From: Butyrivibrio sp.
Lineage (GTDB): Bacteria > Bacillota > Clostridia > Lachnospirales > Lachnospiraceae
Assembly (NCBI GenBank): GCA_015056575.1
Contig: SVGA01000026.1
Span: 1-53,149, forward strand
DNA: 53,149 nucleotides
Direction: 5' to 3'
Shown here piece after piece: positions 44,828-52,886 of the stretch (positions within the stretch are counted from its first letter, which is position 1; every line of letters starts with the position of its first letter). A program made the position numbers and the translations under genes. The notes beneath the pieces are model-generated. The model worked only from the letters and a program-made list of their open reading frames with translations. It did no database searches and had not been told where the DNA came from.

Positions 44828-45844
44828 TCAGTAAATGTATTTAACAGAGTAGTTTGAACCGTCTCCGATAAAATCCTTAAGGGATTTATCTTCTGTGTTT
44901 GATGCGAAAGTGGGGTCCATAAGAGACCATTCTTTTCCGTCGAATTCTATCATACCGTTGACCCAGCCGATGTCCTCGATATAGGTGGAGAGCCATGCGT
45001 GGTAAGCGGTTCCGGCGTATCCTATCTCCATCCTGGTGGGGATGCGCTGGCTTCGCAGCATGGTGACCATAAGTGCCGAGTAGTCAAGGCATATTCCGGT
45101 CCTTGTGGAAAGAACCTCGTCAACATCGGGAAGGTATCCGCTTTGTACCGTCTCGGCCTCAGCGTGGTCGTAGGTGATATTCTTTATCATAAAGTTGTAA
45201 ACAGCGGAAACGACCTCAAGATCGTTGTTGCAGCTAAAGGCCAGTTCTTCACCCTTCTTTACAGCCTGACTGGAGCTTGAGAAGGTCACATACTGGTTGG
45301 GGTATAGGAAAGGCGTGAATTCATTGGTGATGGTAACGTCAAGAAGCTGGGAGAAGGCCTGTGAATACTGGGTGCCCTCAATGTTCTCAAAGACATTGAC
45401 AATATATTCACCGTTCCCCGACTGAAGAGGGAAAACCTCATCCGTTGGAGTTTCAACTATGAGATTGTAGGTATAGGTGATGGAATTGGGACCCGTAATC
45501 TGAAGCTTTACCTTGGGACAGGAGCCCGTGTAGCGGATTATGATGTAGCCCTCGGAAATGTTGGAGGCATCCAGGTGAGCATATTCGTTCTCATAGACGG
45601 TTTCTCCGGTGGCCTCGGGAACAAGGCATACGGGAGCATTGTCGCGGCTGCCTTTTACCTTGGGAGCATCGTCCTCCTCTTCCTCCTGCAAATTGGCTGT
45701 AGGAGCAGACCTTGTGGGAGCGCTGCTTTCGGAAGGCACACTTTCCCCACAGGCAATAAGAGCTGCCAGCAGAGTAGCGGCAACTGCAACGGATGCAAGA
45801 GAATATGCAGTTTTTAAGATGTTACCGATCTGTTTTTTGGTCAT
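44828..45844 (-). CDS. transglutaminase-like lipoprotein
   Basis: A protein of 338 residues. The N-terminal hydrophobic segment ends in LIAC with Cys32, a plausible lipobox, so it is probably a membrane-held lipoprotein. An acidic linker and a beta-rich middle follow. The transglutaminase-like domain (about 205-325) has the full triad: Cys252 in STRTGICLDYSALM, His282 in YHAWLS and Asp310 in WSLMDPTF. Such domains act as proteases, peptide ligases or cross-linkers. Lying directly before the GspF-type gene, it may process or cross-link pilus or surface proteins. Confidence 0.85.
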   Translation of the reverse strand: MTKKQIGNILKTAYSLASVAVAATLLAALIACGESVPSESSAPTRSAPTANLQEEEEDDAPKVKGSRDNAPVCLVPEATGETVYENEYAHLDASNISEGYIIIRYTGSCPKVKLQITGPNSITYTYNLIVETPTDEVFPLQSGNGEYIVNVFENIEGTQYSQAFSQLLDVTITNEFTPFLYPNQYVTFSSSSQAVKKGEELAFSCNNDLEVVSAVYNFMIKNITYDHAEAETVQSGYLPDVDEVLSTRTGICLDYSALMVTMLRSQRIPTRMEIGYAGTAYHAWLSTYIEDIGWVNGMIEFDGKEWSLMDPTFASNTEDKSLKDFIGDGSNYSVKYIY

Positions 45845-45847
45845 AGA

Positions 45848-46588
45848 TTAAGAAAGGATCTGGGGTGCTTCCCTGAGCTTGCGGTATCCCGAAGAAACCA
45901 GATCCGAGATTTTGTCCTTTCCCTCATCACAGTTAAGAGCCCGGGCGTAGGCAACCTCAAGAGGTGAACCGACATTCATTTCGTTGTAACCATGTATCCT
46001 CTTGGTAAGATCTAAAAGGAACATATCGGCAGCAGTGCTGTCGCAGTTTTCGATAAGAACGATAAACTCGTTGCCGCCGTTTCTTCCGGCGTAGCCATAC
46101 TCGGCGCTGACGTCCTCAAGGATGGTGCAGAATTCCGAGATAAGCCAGTTGCCGTTGTCGTGACCGTTTTCATTGTTGATGGATGAGAGATTTGCAATCT
46201 GCATCAGGAAGAATCCGGCTTTTTCAAGCCTCTCGGGGGCTGCAAAGCTGTCGATGAGAAGATCGCAGCTGTACCTGTTGGGGAGTCCCGTGAGCTTGTC
46301 GATGAAGGCCAGCTTATTGAGGCGCCTTCCGATGGAAACGGTCCTTCTTAATATATAGAAATCCAGGATGATGCTTATCACAAAGAGCACAAGGCACGCG
46401 GCCACAACCACAAAGAACGCCGGGGTGTCAGCCTGAATGAATTCCTTGTATCTGGCCTTGTCCTTATGAAAGAGTACTGCAAGGATCACCGTAAAGATCA
46501 CCAGCAGCACAAGAGAAATGATCTTGTAGATATAGATGGTATTATAAACGCTTGCACGCTTTTCTTTGTCGTAAAACTCCGGTTTCAT
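45848..46588 (-). CDS. membrane GGDEF-like protein with degenerate signature
   Basis: A protein of 246 residues. Two membrane helices (about 20-40 and 57-80) precede a GGDEF-fold domain that begins with the typical FIDKLTGLPNRYS. The active-site motif reads GGNEF at 171-175, with Asn in place of the metal-binding Asp/Glu, and the later parts are shortened. It is therefore probably not a diguanylate cyclase; it may bind a nucleotide or act as a regulatory partner. GGAGGC lies before the ATG. It heads the minus-strand cluster with the transglutaminase and pilus-like genes, suggesting signalling control of that cluster. Confidence 0.8.
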   Translation of the reverse strand: MKPEFYDKEKRASVYNTIYIYKIISLVLLVIFTVILAVLFHKDKARYKEFIQADTPAFFVVVAACLVLFVISIILDFYILRRTVSIGRRLNKLAFIDKLTGLPNRYSCDLLIDSFAAPERLEKAGFFLMQIANLSSINNENGHDNGNWLISEFCTILEDVSAEYGYAGRNGGNEFIVLIENCDSTAADMFLLDLTKRIHGYNEMNVGSPLEVAYARALNCDEGKDKISDLVSSGYRKLREAPQILS

Positions 46589-46682
46589 AAGATGCCTCCG
46601 CAGAAGGTCATCCGATATTTGTATAATCGGATTTATGAAACTATTTTACTATATTTTAGTGAACTGATAAAGATGATTTAAG

Positions 46683-47507
46683 TTACAGGCTGTGGGCGGT
46701 GGGCTTTCTGTGCTTGAAAGTATAGTACTCTGTAAATCCCGCATCAAGGGCCATCTGTCTTGTTGTATCAAAGCCGCAGGCCACCTGGTCAGCATAGTGG
46801 GCATCGGAGCCGAAGGTGATGATCCGGCCTCCAAGCTCATAGAATCTTCGAAGCACATAGGGATGCGGATTGGGGTTAGCCTTTGGATTTGTGAAAAGAA
46901 CCTTCGAATTAACGTCAAGTCCTTTATCGTCCTTTATCAGCTTCAAAAGGATCGCATCGATGATATCGGCGTAGTTTTCGGGACGATAGGAAGCCCCCTT
47001 GTCCGGGGCATATCTTGTTATGTAGTCCAGGTGTCCAAGAACGTCAAAGTCAGAAAATTCCGTAATATTCTCAAGAGTGCTCTCGAAACATCTTCTGTAC
47101 ATGTCGTCAATGCTGCGGCCCTCCCATACGCTCTCATAATAGAAGTCTTCCCGGTCCAGAAGATGGATGGAGCCGATGACGAAATCAAAGTCGTACTCTG
47201 ACATGTACTCCCGGTTCTTCCTTAAGGTGTCCTCAAGCTGCAGCCCAAGCTCGACCCCAAAGCCGATGTCTGTTCTGTCTGAGTATTTCTCCCTCATTGC
47301 AAGGACTTCATCCAGGTAGGGCTTAGTATTTAATGTGAAAAGATCCTTCGGATTCCCGGGAATGTCAGGATAATCCAGGTCCTGATGCTCCGTGAAGCAT
47401 ATCTGCGAAAGGCCTTTTTCGATAGCTCTTTTCACCATGTCCTCCATGGGAGCCTCACTGTCACCGGAGTGGTGGGTATGCATATGAAAGTCTGCAAGTA
47501 TGGGCAT
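46683..47507 (-). CDS. hisK: PHP-family histidinol-phosphatase
   Basis: A protein of 274 residues with the four PHP metal motifs: FHMHTHHSGD near the start, EHQD, the IGSIHLLD segment and the late FGSDAHYADQV. The length and layout suit HisJ/HisK-type histidinol-phosphate phosphatase, the penultimate step of histidine synthesis. Another PHP phosphoesterase is possible, since no other his genes are near. AGGAGG lies 6 bases before the ATG. It is divergent from the MATE gene. Confidence 0.85.
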   Translation of the reverse strand: MPILADFHMHTHHSGDSEAPMEDMVKRAIEKGLSQICFTEHQDLDYPDIPGNPKDLFTLNTKPYLDEVLAMREKYSDRTDIGFGVELGLQLEDTLRKNREYMSEYDFDFVIGSIHLLDREDFYYESVWEGRSIDDMYRRCFESTLENITEFSDFDVLGHLDYITRYAPDKGASYRPENYADIIDAILLKLIKDDKGLDVNSKVLFTNPKANPNPHPYVLRRFYELGGRIITFGSDAHYADQVACGFDTTRQMALDAGFTEYYTFKHRKPTAHSL

Positions 47508-47528
47508 TTGACGCCTCCTGTATTTTTA

Positions 47529-47556
47529 TTGATTTGATTTTGTACAATGATATAAT
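47529..47556 (+). promoter_or_regulatory. probable promoter for the MATE transporter gene
   Basis: TTGATT (47529-47534), a 16-base spacer and TATAAT (47551-47556), 63 bases before the ATG. Confidence 0.65.
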
Positions 47557-47619
47557 ATAACGGCAACGCGGATTTTGAAAAGATTAATAAGGATGCACCG
47601 CGCATCGGGAGGAATATAC

Positions 47620-48981
47620 ATGTCGGACCCATTACGGGCCATCAGAAACGGAGAAGAGCTGTCCTTGCGGCAGCAGATCATACTTATCGCACGTCTTAGT
47701 TTTCCGGCGATCCTTGCACAGATCTCATCGGTAATAATGCAGTACATAGACGCCTCAATGGTGGGAAGGCTCGGCCCTGACGCCTCGGCGTCCATCGGAC
47801 TTGTTTCCAGCACCACCTGGCTGGTGAACGGGGTTGTCACCGCGGCGGGCATGGGCTTTTCCGTGCGGGTGGCTCACAAGATAGGAGCAAAGGACGATGC
47901 GGGGGCAAGGAACATCGTAAGATGGGGAACCCTCTGTGCCTTTTTGTTCAGTCTCTTTCTGACGGCTCTGACCGCAGCCTACAGCATCTACCTGCCTTCT
48001 GTCATGGGCGGGGCACAGGAAATCAGAAGGGATGCAACGGCTTACTTTCTTATATATGCTCTCACAATACCGGTTCAGCAGCTTCTTCTGGTGTCTGAGG
48101 GAATGATCCAGTCCAGCGGAAATATCAGGCTGCCCAGCATTTTGAACGTGGCAATGTGCGCTCTGGATGTGGTCTTCAATTTTATTTTGATCCCAAGGTT
48201 TGGCGTTGCCGGCGCGGCTCTTGGAACCTCACTGGCTAAAGTGGTGATCACGGCAGTGATGCTGTGGCATCTTTTTGTGAAGTCGGAATACCTTCATCTT
48301 ATTGACCGGGAAAAGAGTGAGAAACAAAGCTTTACTGATTTTGCGGCAAAAGAGATACCGGTTTCCTTAAAGATTGCTGTGCCCGTGGCCATTGACAGCA
48401 TGATCATGGGCTTTGCCTATGTGGCCTTCACAAGGGTTGTTTCTCCTTTCGGAACCATCGCCATAGCCGCAAATTCTTTTGCCATAACCGCAGAGAGCCT
48501 CTGCTATATGCCGGGGTACGGAATCGGCGTAGCCGCCACCACCATAGTGGGACAGTGCATCGGAGCAAGAAGACAGGAACTTGGGAAAAAGCTGGGGTGG
48601 TTCGCCACAGCTCTGGGAATGCTGGTTATGGGGCTTAGCGGGGCGCTCATGTATGTCTTTGCACCGGCGATGATCGGAGTGCTGTCGCCGGACCTTCAGA
48701 TCAGAAGTCTTGGCACAAGGATACTGAGGATAGAGGCCTTTGCGGAGCCCTTCTACGGGGCCTCCATCGTGGCGGCAGGCGTGTTCAGAGGAGCGGGAGA
48801 GACCATGATGTCCAGCGTTTTGAACCTGCTTAGCGTGTGGGTTGTCAGGATACCTCTGGCTGCATTTCTCGGCTCGAAATACGGGCTTGTGGGAGCATGG
48901 ATCGCCATGGCATCGGAGCTTTGTGTAAGGGGAATACTCTTCCTTATCAGAATGGCATTTTGGAATGCTAAAAAAGCATAA
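47620..48981 (+). CDS. MATE family efflux transporter
   Basis: A protein of 453 residues with about 12 membrane helices, the normal MATE size. I use ATG 47620, which follows GGGAGG by 7 bases; the longer frame begins at 47575. The IIARLSFPAILAQISSVIMQYIDASMVGRLGP segment and the second-half VPVAIDSMIMGFAYVAFTRVV segment mark the two MATE halves. Such proteins export drugs or metabolites with Na or H coupling. The substrate is unknown. It is followed directly by the gap promoter. Confidence 0.93.
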   Translation: MSDPLRAIRNGEELSLRQQIILIARLSFPAILAQISSVIMQYIDASMVGRLGPDASASIGLVSSTTWLVNGVVTAAGMGFSVRVAHKIGAKDDAGARNIVRWGTLCAFLFSLFLTALTAAYSIYLPSVMGGAQEIRRDATAYFLIYALTIPVQQLLLVSEGMIQSSGNIRLPSILNVAMCALDVVFNFILIPRFGVAGAALGTSLAKVVITAVMLWHLFVKSEYLHLIDREKSEKQSFTDFAAKEIPVSLKIAVPVAIDSMIMGFAYVAFTRVVSPFGTIAIAANSFAITAESLCYMPGYGIGVAATTIVGQCIGARRQELGKKLGWFATALGMLVMGLSGALMYVFAPAMIGVLSPDLQIRSLGTRILRIEAFAEPFYGASIVAAGVFRGAGETMMSSVLNLLSVWVVRIPLAAFLGSKYGLVGAWIAMASELCVRGILFLIRMAFWNAKKA

Positions 48982-48986
48982 AAAGC

Positions 48987-49015
48987 TTGCTTTGTGGGCA
49001 AAAGTCTATTAGAAT
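48987..49015 (+). promoter_or_regulatory. sigma-70-type promoter for gap
   Basis: TTGCTT (48987-48992), a 17-base spacer and TAGAAT (49010-49015), giving a leader of about 78 bases. Confidence 0.75.
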
Positions 49016-49019
49016 AGAT

Positions 49020-49065
49020 GTTGCTGATAATTTATTATCAATTCAGATGATATAGGAACAGCAAC
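49020..49065 (+). other. 5' leader hairpin of gap
   Basis: GTTGCTG (49020-49026) pairs with CAGCAAC (49059-49065), with the weaker ATAATTTATTAT inside. It starts within a few bases of the predicted transcript start, the place where 5' stems are known to slow mRNA decay. Confidence 0.5.
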
Positions 49066-49099
49066 CTATTTATTAAATTCATTTTAGGAGGAACTTAAA

Positions 49100-50125
49100 A
49101 TGGCAGTAAAAGTAGCAATCAATGGTTTTGGCCGTATCGGTCGTCTTGCATTCAGACAGATGTTTGAGCATGAGGGAACAGAGATCGTAGCTATCAACGA
49201 TCTTACAGCACCCAAGATGCTTGCTCACCTTTTGAAGTATGATTCTTCACAGGGCAAGTACAAATACGCTGACAAGGTATCTTTCGATGATGATTCCATC
49301 ACAGTAAACGGAAAGAAGATCACAATCTACAAGGAAGCTGACGCTAATAACCTTCCTTGGGGCAAGATCGGTGTAGACGTTGTTCTTGAGTGTACAGGTT
49401 TCTACACATCTAAGGAGAAGGCTCAGGCTCACATCAACGCTGGTGCTAAGAAGGTTGTTATTTCTGCTCCTGCAGGAAATGATCTTCCTACTATCGTATA
49501 TAACGTTAACCACGAGACACTTACAGCAGATGACAACATCATCTCAGCTGCATCCTGCACAACAAACTGCCTTGCACCTATGGCTAAGGCTCTTAACGAT
49601 TATGCACCTATCCAGTCCGGTATCATGGCAACAATCCATGCTTACACAGGTGATCAGATGATCCTTGACGGACCTCAGAGAAAGGGTGACCTTAGAAGAG
49701 CACGTGCCGGTGCTGTTAACATCGTTCCTAACTCAACAGGCGCTGCAAAGGCTATCGGCCTTGTTATCCCTGAGCTTAACGGCAAGCTCATCGGCGCTGC
49801 TCAGAGAGTACCTGTTCCTACAGGATCAACAACACTTCTCTTCGCAGTTGTTAAGTCAGCTACTGAGGTTACAAAGGAGTCTGTTAACGAGGCTATGAAG
49901 AAGGCTTCAGATCCTGAGACCTTCGGTTACAACGAGGATGAGATCGTATCTTCAGATATCGTTGGAATGACATATGGTTCACTGTTCGATGCAACACAGA
50001 CCATGGTTACAAAGGTTTCTGATGATCTCTATGAGGTTCAGGTTGTTTCATGGTATGACAACGAGAACTCATACACATCTCAGATGGTTAGAACAATCAA
50101 GTACTTCGAGAAATTTGTTAAATAA
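49100..50125 (+). CDS. gap: glyceraldehyde-3-phosphate dehydrogenase
   Basis: A protein of 341 residues. NAD-binding start [18 protein letters not shown], the active-site Cys153 in [18 protein letters not shown], the catalytic-His segment near [14 protein letters not shown] and the ending [17 protein letters not shown] are all intact. It oxidises glyceraldehyde 3-phosphate to 1,3-bisphosphoglycerate in glycolysis. AGGAGG lies about 7 bases before the ATG. Codon use is strongly biased, as expected for a very highly expressed gene. It is followed by a 412-base structured gap and pgk. Confidence 0.98.
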   Translation: MAVKVAINGFGRIGRLAFRQMFEHEGTEIVAINDLTAPKMLAHLLKYDSSQGKYKYADKVSFDDDSITVNGKKITIYKEADANNLPWGKIGVDVVLECTGFYTSKEKAQAHINAGAKKVVISAPAGNDLPTIVYNVNHETLTADDNIISAASCTTNCLAPMAKALNDYAPIQSGIMATIHAYTGDQMILDGPQRKGDLRRARAGAVNIVPNSTGAAKAIGLVIPELNGKLIGAAQRVPVPTGSTTLLFAVVKSATEVTKESVNEAMKKASDPETFGYNEDEIVSSDIVGMTYGSLFDATQTMVTKVSDDLYEVQVVSWYDNENSYTSQMVRTIKYFEKFVK

Positions 50126-50537
50126 GTTTCATCAAGCAGACTTGCAACTTCAAGCTTGCTTGAACAGTTGCAAGGATATTTGATGAATAAAAGTCAATGA
50201 GGAAAAAAGCAGCGGGAGCATAGCGAACGATGCGATTTCCGAATTGGCTTGGTGATTGCGAGAGCGAAGCGGAGCAATCAACTTATTTACCAAGGGAGCT
50301 TCATCAGAACTTCCTTGTGAAGGGCATGCGAGAGCAGAACTTCCTTGTGAAAACCAACTAGAACTCTAAGAGGGTCCGGTCCCTTGGACCGGACCCTCTT
50401 TTTCACGTAAACGTGAAAAGAGACAATGATGCGCACTCGTGCGAGATGAATATGATGCAAAGGCATCCGCACTCGGCGCAGGCATGTCGCAAGCGACATA
50501 CTATCTTACTCATAATATTATTTTAGGAGGGTGTACC
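50126..50537 (+). repeat. 412-base gap-pgk intergenic region packed with inverted repeats
   Basis: No open frame with a site is visible. Elements in order: a strong hairpin at 50130-50185 (CATCAA/TTGATG outside, CTTGCAACT/AGTTGCAAG and TCAAGC/GCTTGA inside); a fold-back at about 50249-50293 (CTTGGT...GATTGC pairing with GCAATC...ACCAAG); the 17-base direct repeat CAGAACTTCCTTGTGAA at 50305 and 50335; the terminator at 50370; a TTTCACGT/ACGTGAAA stem at 50401; and TGTCGC/GCGACA at about 50485. The last 15 bases hold the pgk ribosome site. Confidence 0.75.
50370..50404 (+). terminator. strong rho-independent terminator between gap and pgk
   Basis: GAGGGTCCGGTCC (50370-50382) pairs perfectly with GGACCGGACCCTC (50386-50398) around a 3-base loop, followed by TTTTTC. 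It separates gap from pgk, so pgk needs its own promoter or read-through. Confidence 0.92.
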
Positions 50538-51773
50538 ATGGCATTAAACAAAAAGTCAGTAGATGACATCAACGTAAAGGGCAGACGTGTTCTTGTTCGT
50601 TGCGACTTCAACGTTCCTCTTAAGAACGGCGAGATCACAGACGATACCAGAATCGTAGCAGCTCTTCCTACGATCAAGAAGCTTATGAAGGATGGCGGTA
50701 AGGTTATCCTTTGCTCACACCTTGGAAAGGTTAAGAACGGCCCCAACGAGGGTGAGTCACTGGCTCCCGTTGCCAAGAGACTTTCAGAGAAGCTTGGCAA
50801 GGATGTTAAGTTTATCAGCGATTACAGCGTAACAGGCGCTACAGCTACAGGTGCGGTAGAGGCTATGAACGAGGGAGATGTTATCCTTCTTCAGAATACA
50901 CGTTTCAGAGGCAAAGAGGAGACAAAGCCCGAAGAGGCAGGCGATGCTTTTGCAAAAGAGCTGGCTGATCTTGCTGATGATTATGTATGCGATGCTTTCG
51001 GATCAGCTCACAGAGCACATGCTTCCGTAGCAGGCGTTACAAAGTTCATCAAGGAAAAGGGCGGCAACAACGCTGTTGGTTACCTTATGCAGAAGGAGAT
51101 CGACTTCCTCGGAAATGCTGTTGAGAATCCTGAGAGACCTTTTGTAGCTATCCTTGGCGGTGCTAAGGTTGCTGACAAGCTCAACGTTATCAACGCTCTT
51201 CTTGAGAAGTGCGACACACTTATCATCGGTGGCGGTATGGCTTACACATTCCTCAAGGCTAAGGGATATGAAGTTGGTAAGTCACTTCTTGATGAGACCA
51301 AGGTTGATTACTGTAAGGAAATGATGGAGAAGGCTGAGAAGGCAGGCAAGAAGCTTCTTCTTCCCGTTGATACAGTTTGCATCGATTCTTTCCCTGATCC
51401 TATCGACAATCCCAACATCACAACTACTGTTGTAGATGCTGACAAGATCCCTTCAGACAAAGAGGGTGCTGATATCGGACCTAAGACCATCGAGCTTTAC
51501 TCCGAGGCTGTTAAGACAGCTAAGACCGTTGTTTGGAACGGACCTATGGGAGTATTCGAGAACCCTGTTCTTGCAGAGGGCACAAAGGCTGTTGCTGAGG
51601 CTCTTTCAGAGACAGAGGCTACAACCATCATCGGCGGTGGCGACAGCGCAGCAGCTGTTAACCAGCTTGGCTATGCTGATAAGATGAGCCACATCTCAAC
51701 CGGTGGCGGCGCTTCCCTTGAGTTCCTTGAGGGTAAGAAGCTTCCCGGCGTATACGCTGCAGACGACAAGTAA
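50538..51773 (+). CDS. pgk: phosphoglycerate kinase
   Basis: A protein of 411 residues. I use ATG 50538 after TAGGAGGG; the longer frame from 50439 covers hairpin sequence. The start [23 protein letters not shown] is the family signature. The CSHLGK loop, then the C-domain [17 protein letters not shown], the GGGMAYTF segment and the late [36 protein letters not shown] are intact. It makes ATP from 1,3-bisphosphoglycerate. Codon use is strongly biased. Confidence 0.98.
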   Translation: MALNKKSVDDINVKGRRVLVRCDFNVPLKNGEITDDTRIVAALPTIKKLMKDGGKVILCSHLGKVKNGPNEGESLAPVAKRLSEKLGKDVKFISDYSVTGATATGAVEAMNEGDVILLQNTRFRGKEETKPEEAGDAFAKELADLADDYVCDAFGSAHRAHASVAGVTKFIKEKGGNNAVGYLMQKEIDFLGNAVENPERPFVAILGGAKVADKLNVINALLEKCDTLIIGGGMAYTFLKAKGYEVGKSLLDETKVDYCKEMMEKAEKAGKKLLLPVDTVCIDSFPDPIDNPNITTTVVDADKIPSDKEGADIGPKTIELYSEAVKTAKTVVWNGPMGVFENPVLAEGTKAVAEALSETEATTIIGGGDSAAAVNQLGYADKMSHISTGGGASLEFLEGKKLPGVYAADDK

Positions 51774-51786
51774 TCCACACAGTGAA

Positions 51787-51960
51787 GCATCGGCGCGGCT
51801 AATCATAATATGTGCAGATTTTGCTCATGTTAAACTAAGCGCTCCATCGAGCCCAGAGCATTCATCGTTTCATGCATAGGCATTCACGATGAATTGGTCT
51901 CGATTCCGCAGTTTAAAAATCACAAAATTCTGCACATACTTATTACTTCGACGCCGATGC
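51787..51960. repeat. 174-base imperfect palindrome between pgk and tpiA
   Basis: The two halves are largely reverse complements of each other. From outside in, the pairs are GCATCGGCG with CGCCGATGC, AATATGTGCAGA with TCTGCACATA (one base differs in form), TTTTG with CAAAA, TTAAACT with AGTTTAA, ATCGAG with CTCGAT, and CATTCATCGT with ACGATGAAT. Interruptions of 5-9 bases separate the paired blocks. It fills nearly all the 237-base space. No open frame is supported. It could fold as one long mRNA stem or be a small mobile palindrome. Confidence 0.8.
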
Positions 51961-52010
51961 ATCGACTCTGTTGAATAACTAATTACTATGTAAATTCGGA
52001 GGACTGAATA

Positions 52011-52757
52011 ATGGCTAGAAGAAGAATTATCGCCGGAAACTGGAAGATGAACAAGACTCCCAGCGAGGCAGTTGCTCTTTGCGAAGAGCTCAAGGATCTT
52101 GTAAAGAATGATGCTGTAGACGTAGTTTACTGCGTACCTGCTATCGATATTGTACCTGTTGTTAACGCTGTTAAGGGGTCAAACGTACATGTTGGTGCTG
52201 AGAACTTCTACATCGAGGACAAGGGTGCATTCACAGGTGAGATCTCAGCTCCCATGCTCAAGGATGCAGGTGTGGAATACATCATCATCGGACACTCAGA
52301 GAGAAGAGATATTTTCGGTGAGAACGATATCCTTATCAACCAGAAGGTTAAGAAGGCTTTCGCTTCAGGCCTTAAGCCCATCCTTTGCTGCGGTGAGTCC
52401 CTTGCACTTCGTAAGGCAGGCACCTACAAGGAGTGGATCGCAAGACAGATCAAGTGGGATCTTGACGGCGTAACAGCTGATCAGGTTAAAGAGCTTGTTA
52501 TTGCTTACGAGCCTATCTGGGCTATCGGAACAGGCGAGACAGCTACATCAGACCAGGCTGAGGAAGTTTGCGGACTTATCCGTGAGCTCATCGGACAGAT
52601 GTATGATGCAGCTACAGCTGAGGCAGTTCGCATTCAGTACGGCGGATCGATGAATGCCGGCAACGCTGCTGAGCTTCTGTCAAAGCCCAACATCGACGGC
52701 GGTCTTATCGGCGGCGCAAGCCTTAAGCCTGACTTTGGCCAGATCGTTAACGCATGA
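52011..52757 (+). CDS. tpiA: triosephosphate isomerase
   Basis: A protein of 248 residues, standard for the family that interconverts dihydroxyacetone phosphate and glyceraldehyde 3-phosphate. The substrate Lys lies in [13 protein letters not shown], catalytic His in [15 protein letters not shown], catalytic Glu in [16 protein letters not shown], and the phosphate loop [13 protein letters not shown] and GGLIGGASL follow. GGAGG lies before the ATG. It is the third glycolytic gene in a row with the same biased codon use. Confidence 0.98.
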   Translation: MARRRIIAGNWKMNKTPSEAVALCEELKDLVKNDAVDVVYCVPAIDIVPVVNAVKGSNVHVGAENFYIEDKGAFTGEISAPMLKDAGVEYIIIGHSERRDIFGENDILINQKVKKAFASGLKPILCCGESLALRKAGTYKEWIARQIKWDLDGVTADQVKELVIAYEPIWAIGTGETATSDQAEEVCGLIRELIGQMYDAATAEAVRIQYGGSMNAGNAAELLSKPNIDGGLIGGASLKPDFGQIVNA

Positions 52758-52834
52758 TCGGCAAAAGCACAATAGATACGCGTTAGTATGTTAGTATATT
52801 CTTAGGGAAAACATACTAAGCTTAATGCAAAACA

Positions 52835-52877
52835 AAGAGATTAGTTGCCCTGATCCGGCAATTAATCTCTTTTTTTA
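52835..52877 (+). terminator. rho-independent terminator after tpiA
   Basis: AGAGATTAGTTGCC pairs with GGCAATTAATCTCT (52857-52870), followed by seven T's. A second fold-back, with GTTAGTATGTT and AACATACTAAGC, lies just before it. Confidence 0.92.
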
Positions 52878-52886
52878 TAATTACGT

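Noticed and set aside
50439..50537. Upstream extension of the pgk frame
   Set aside because: It runs through intergenic stems, and AGGAGG lies just before ATG 50538.
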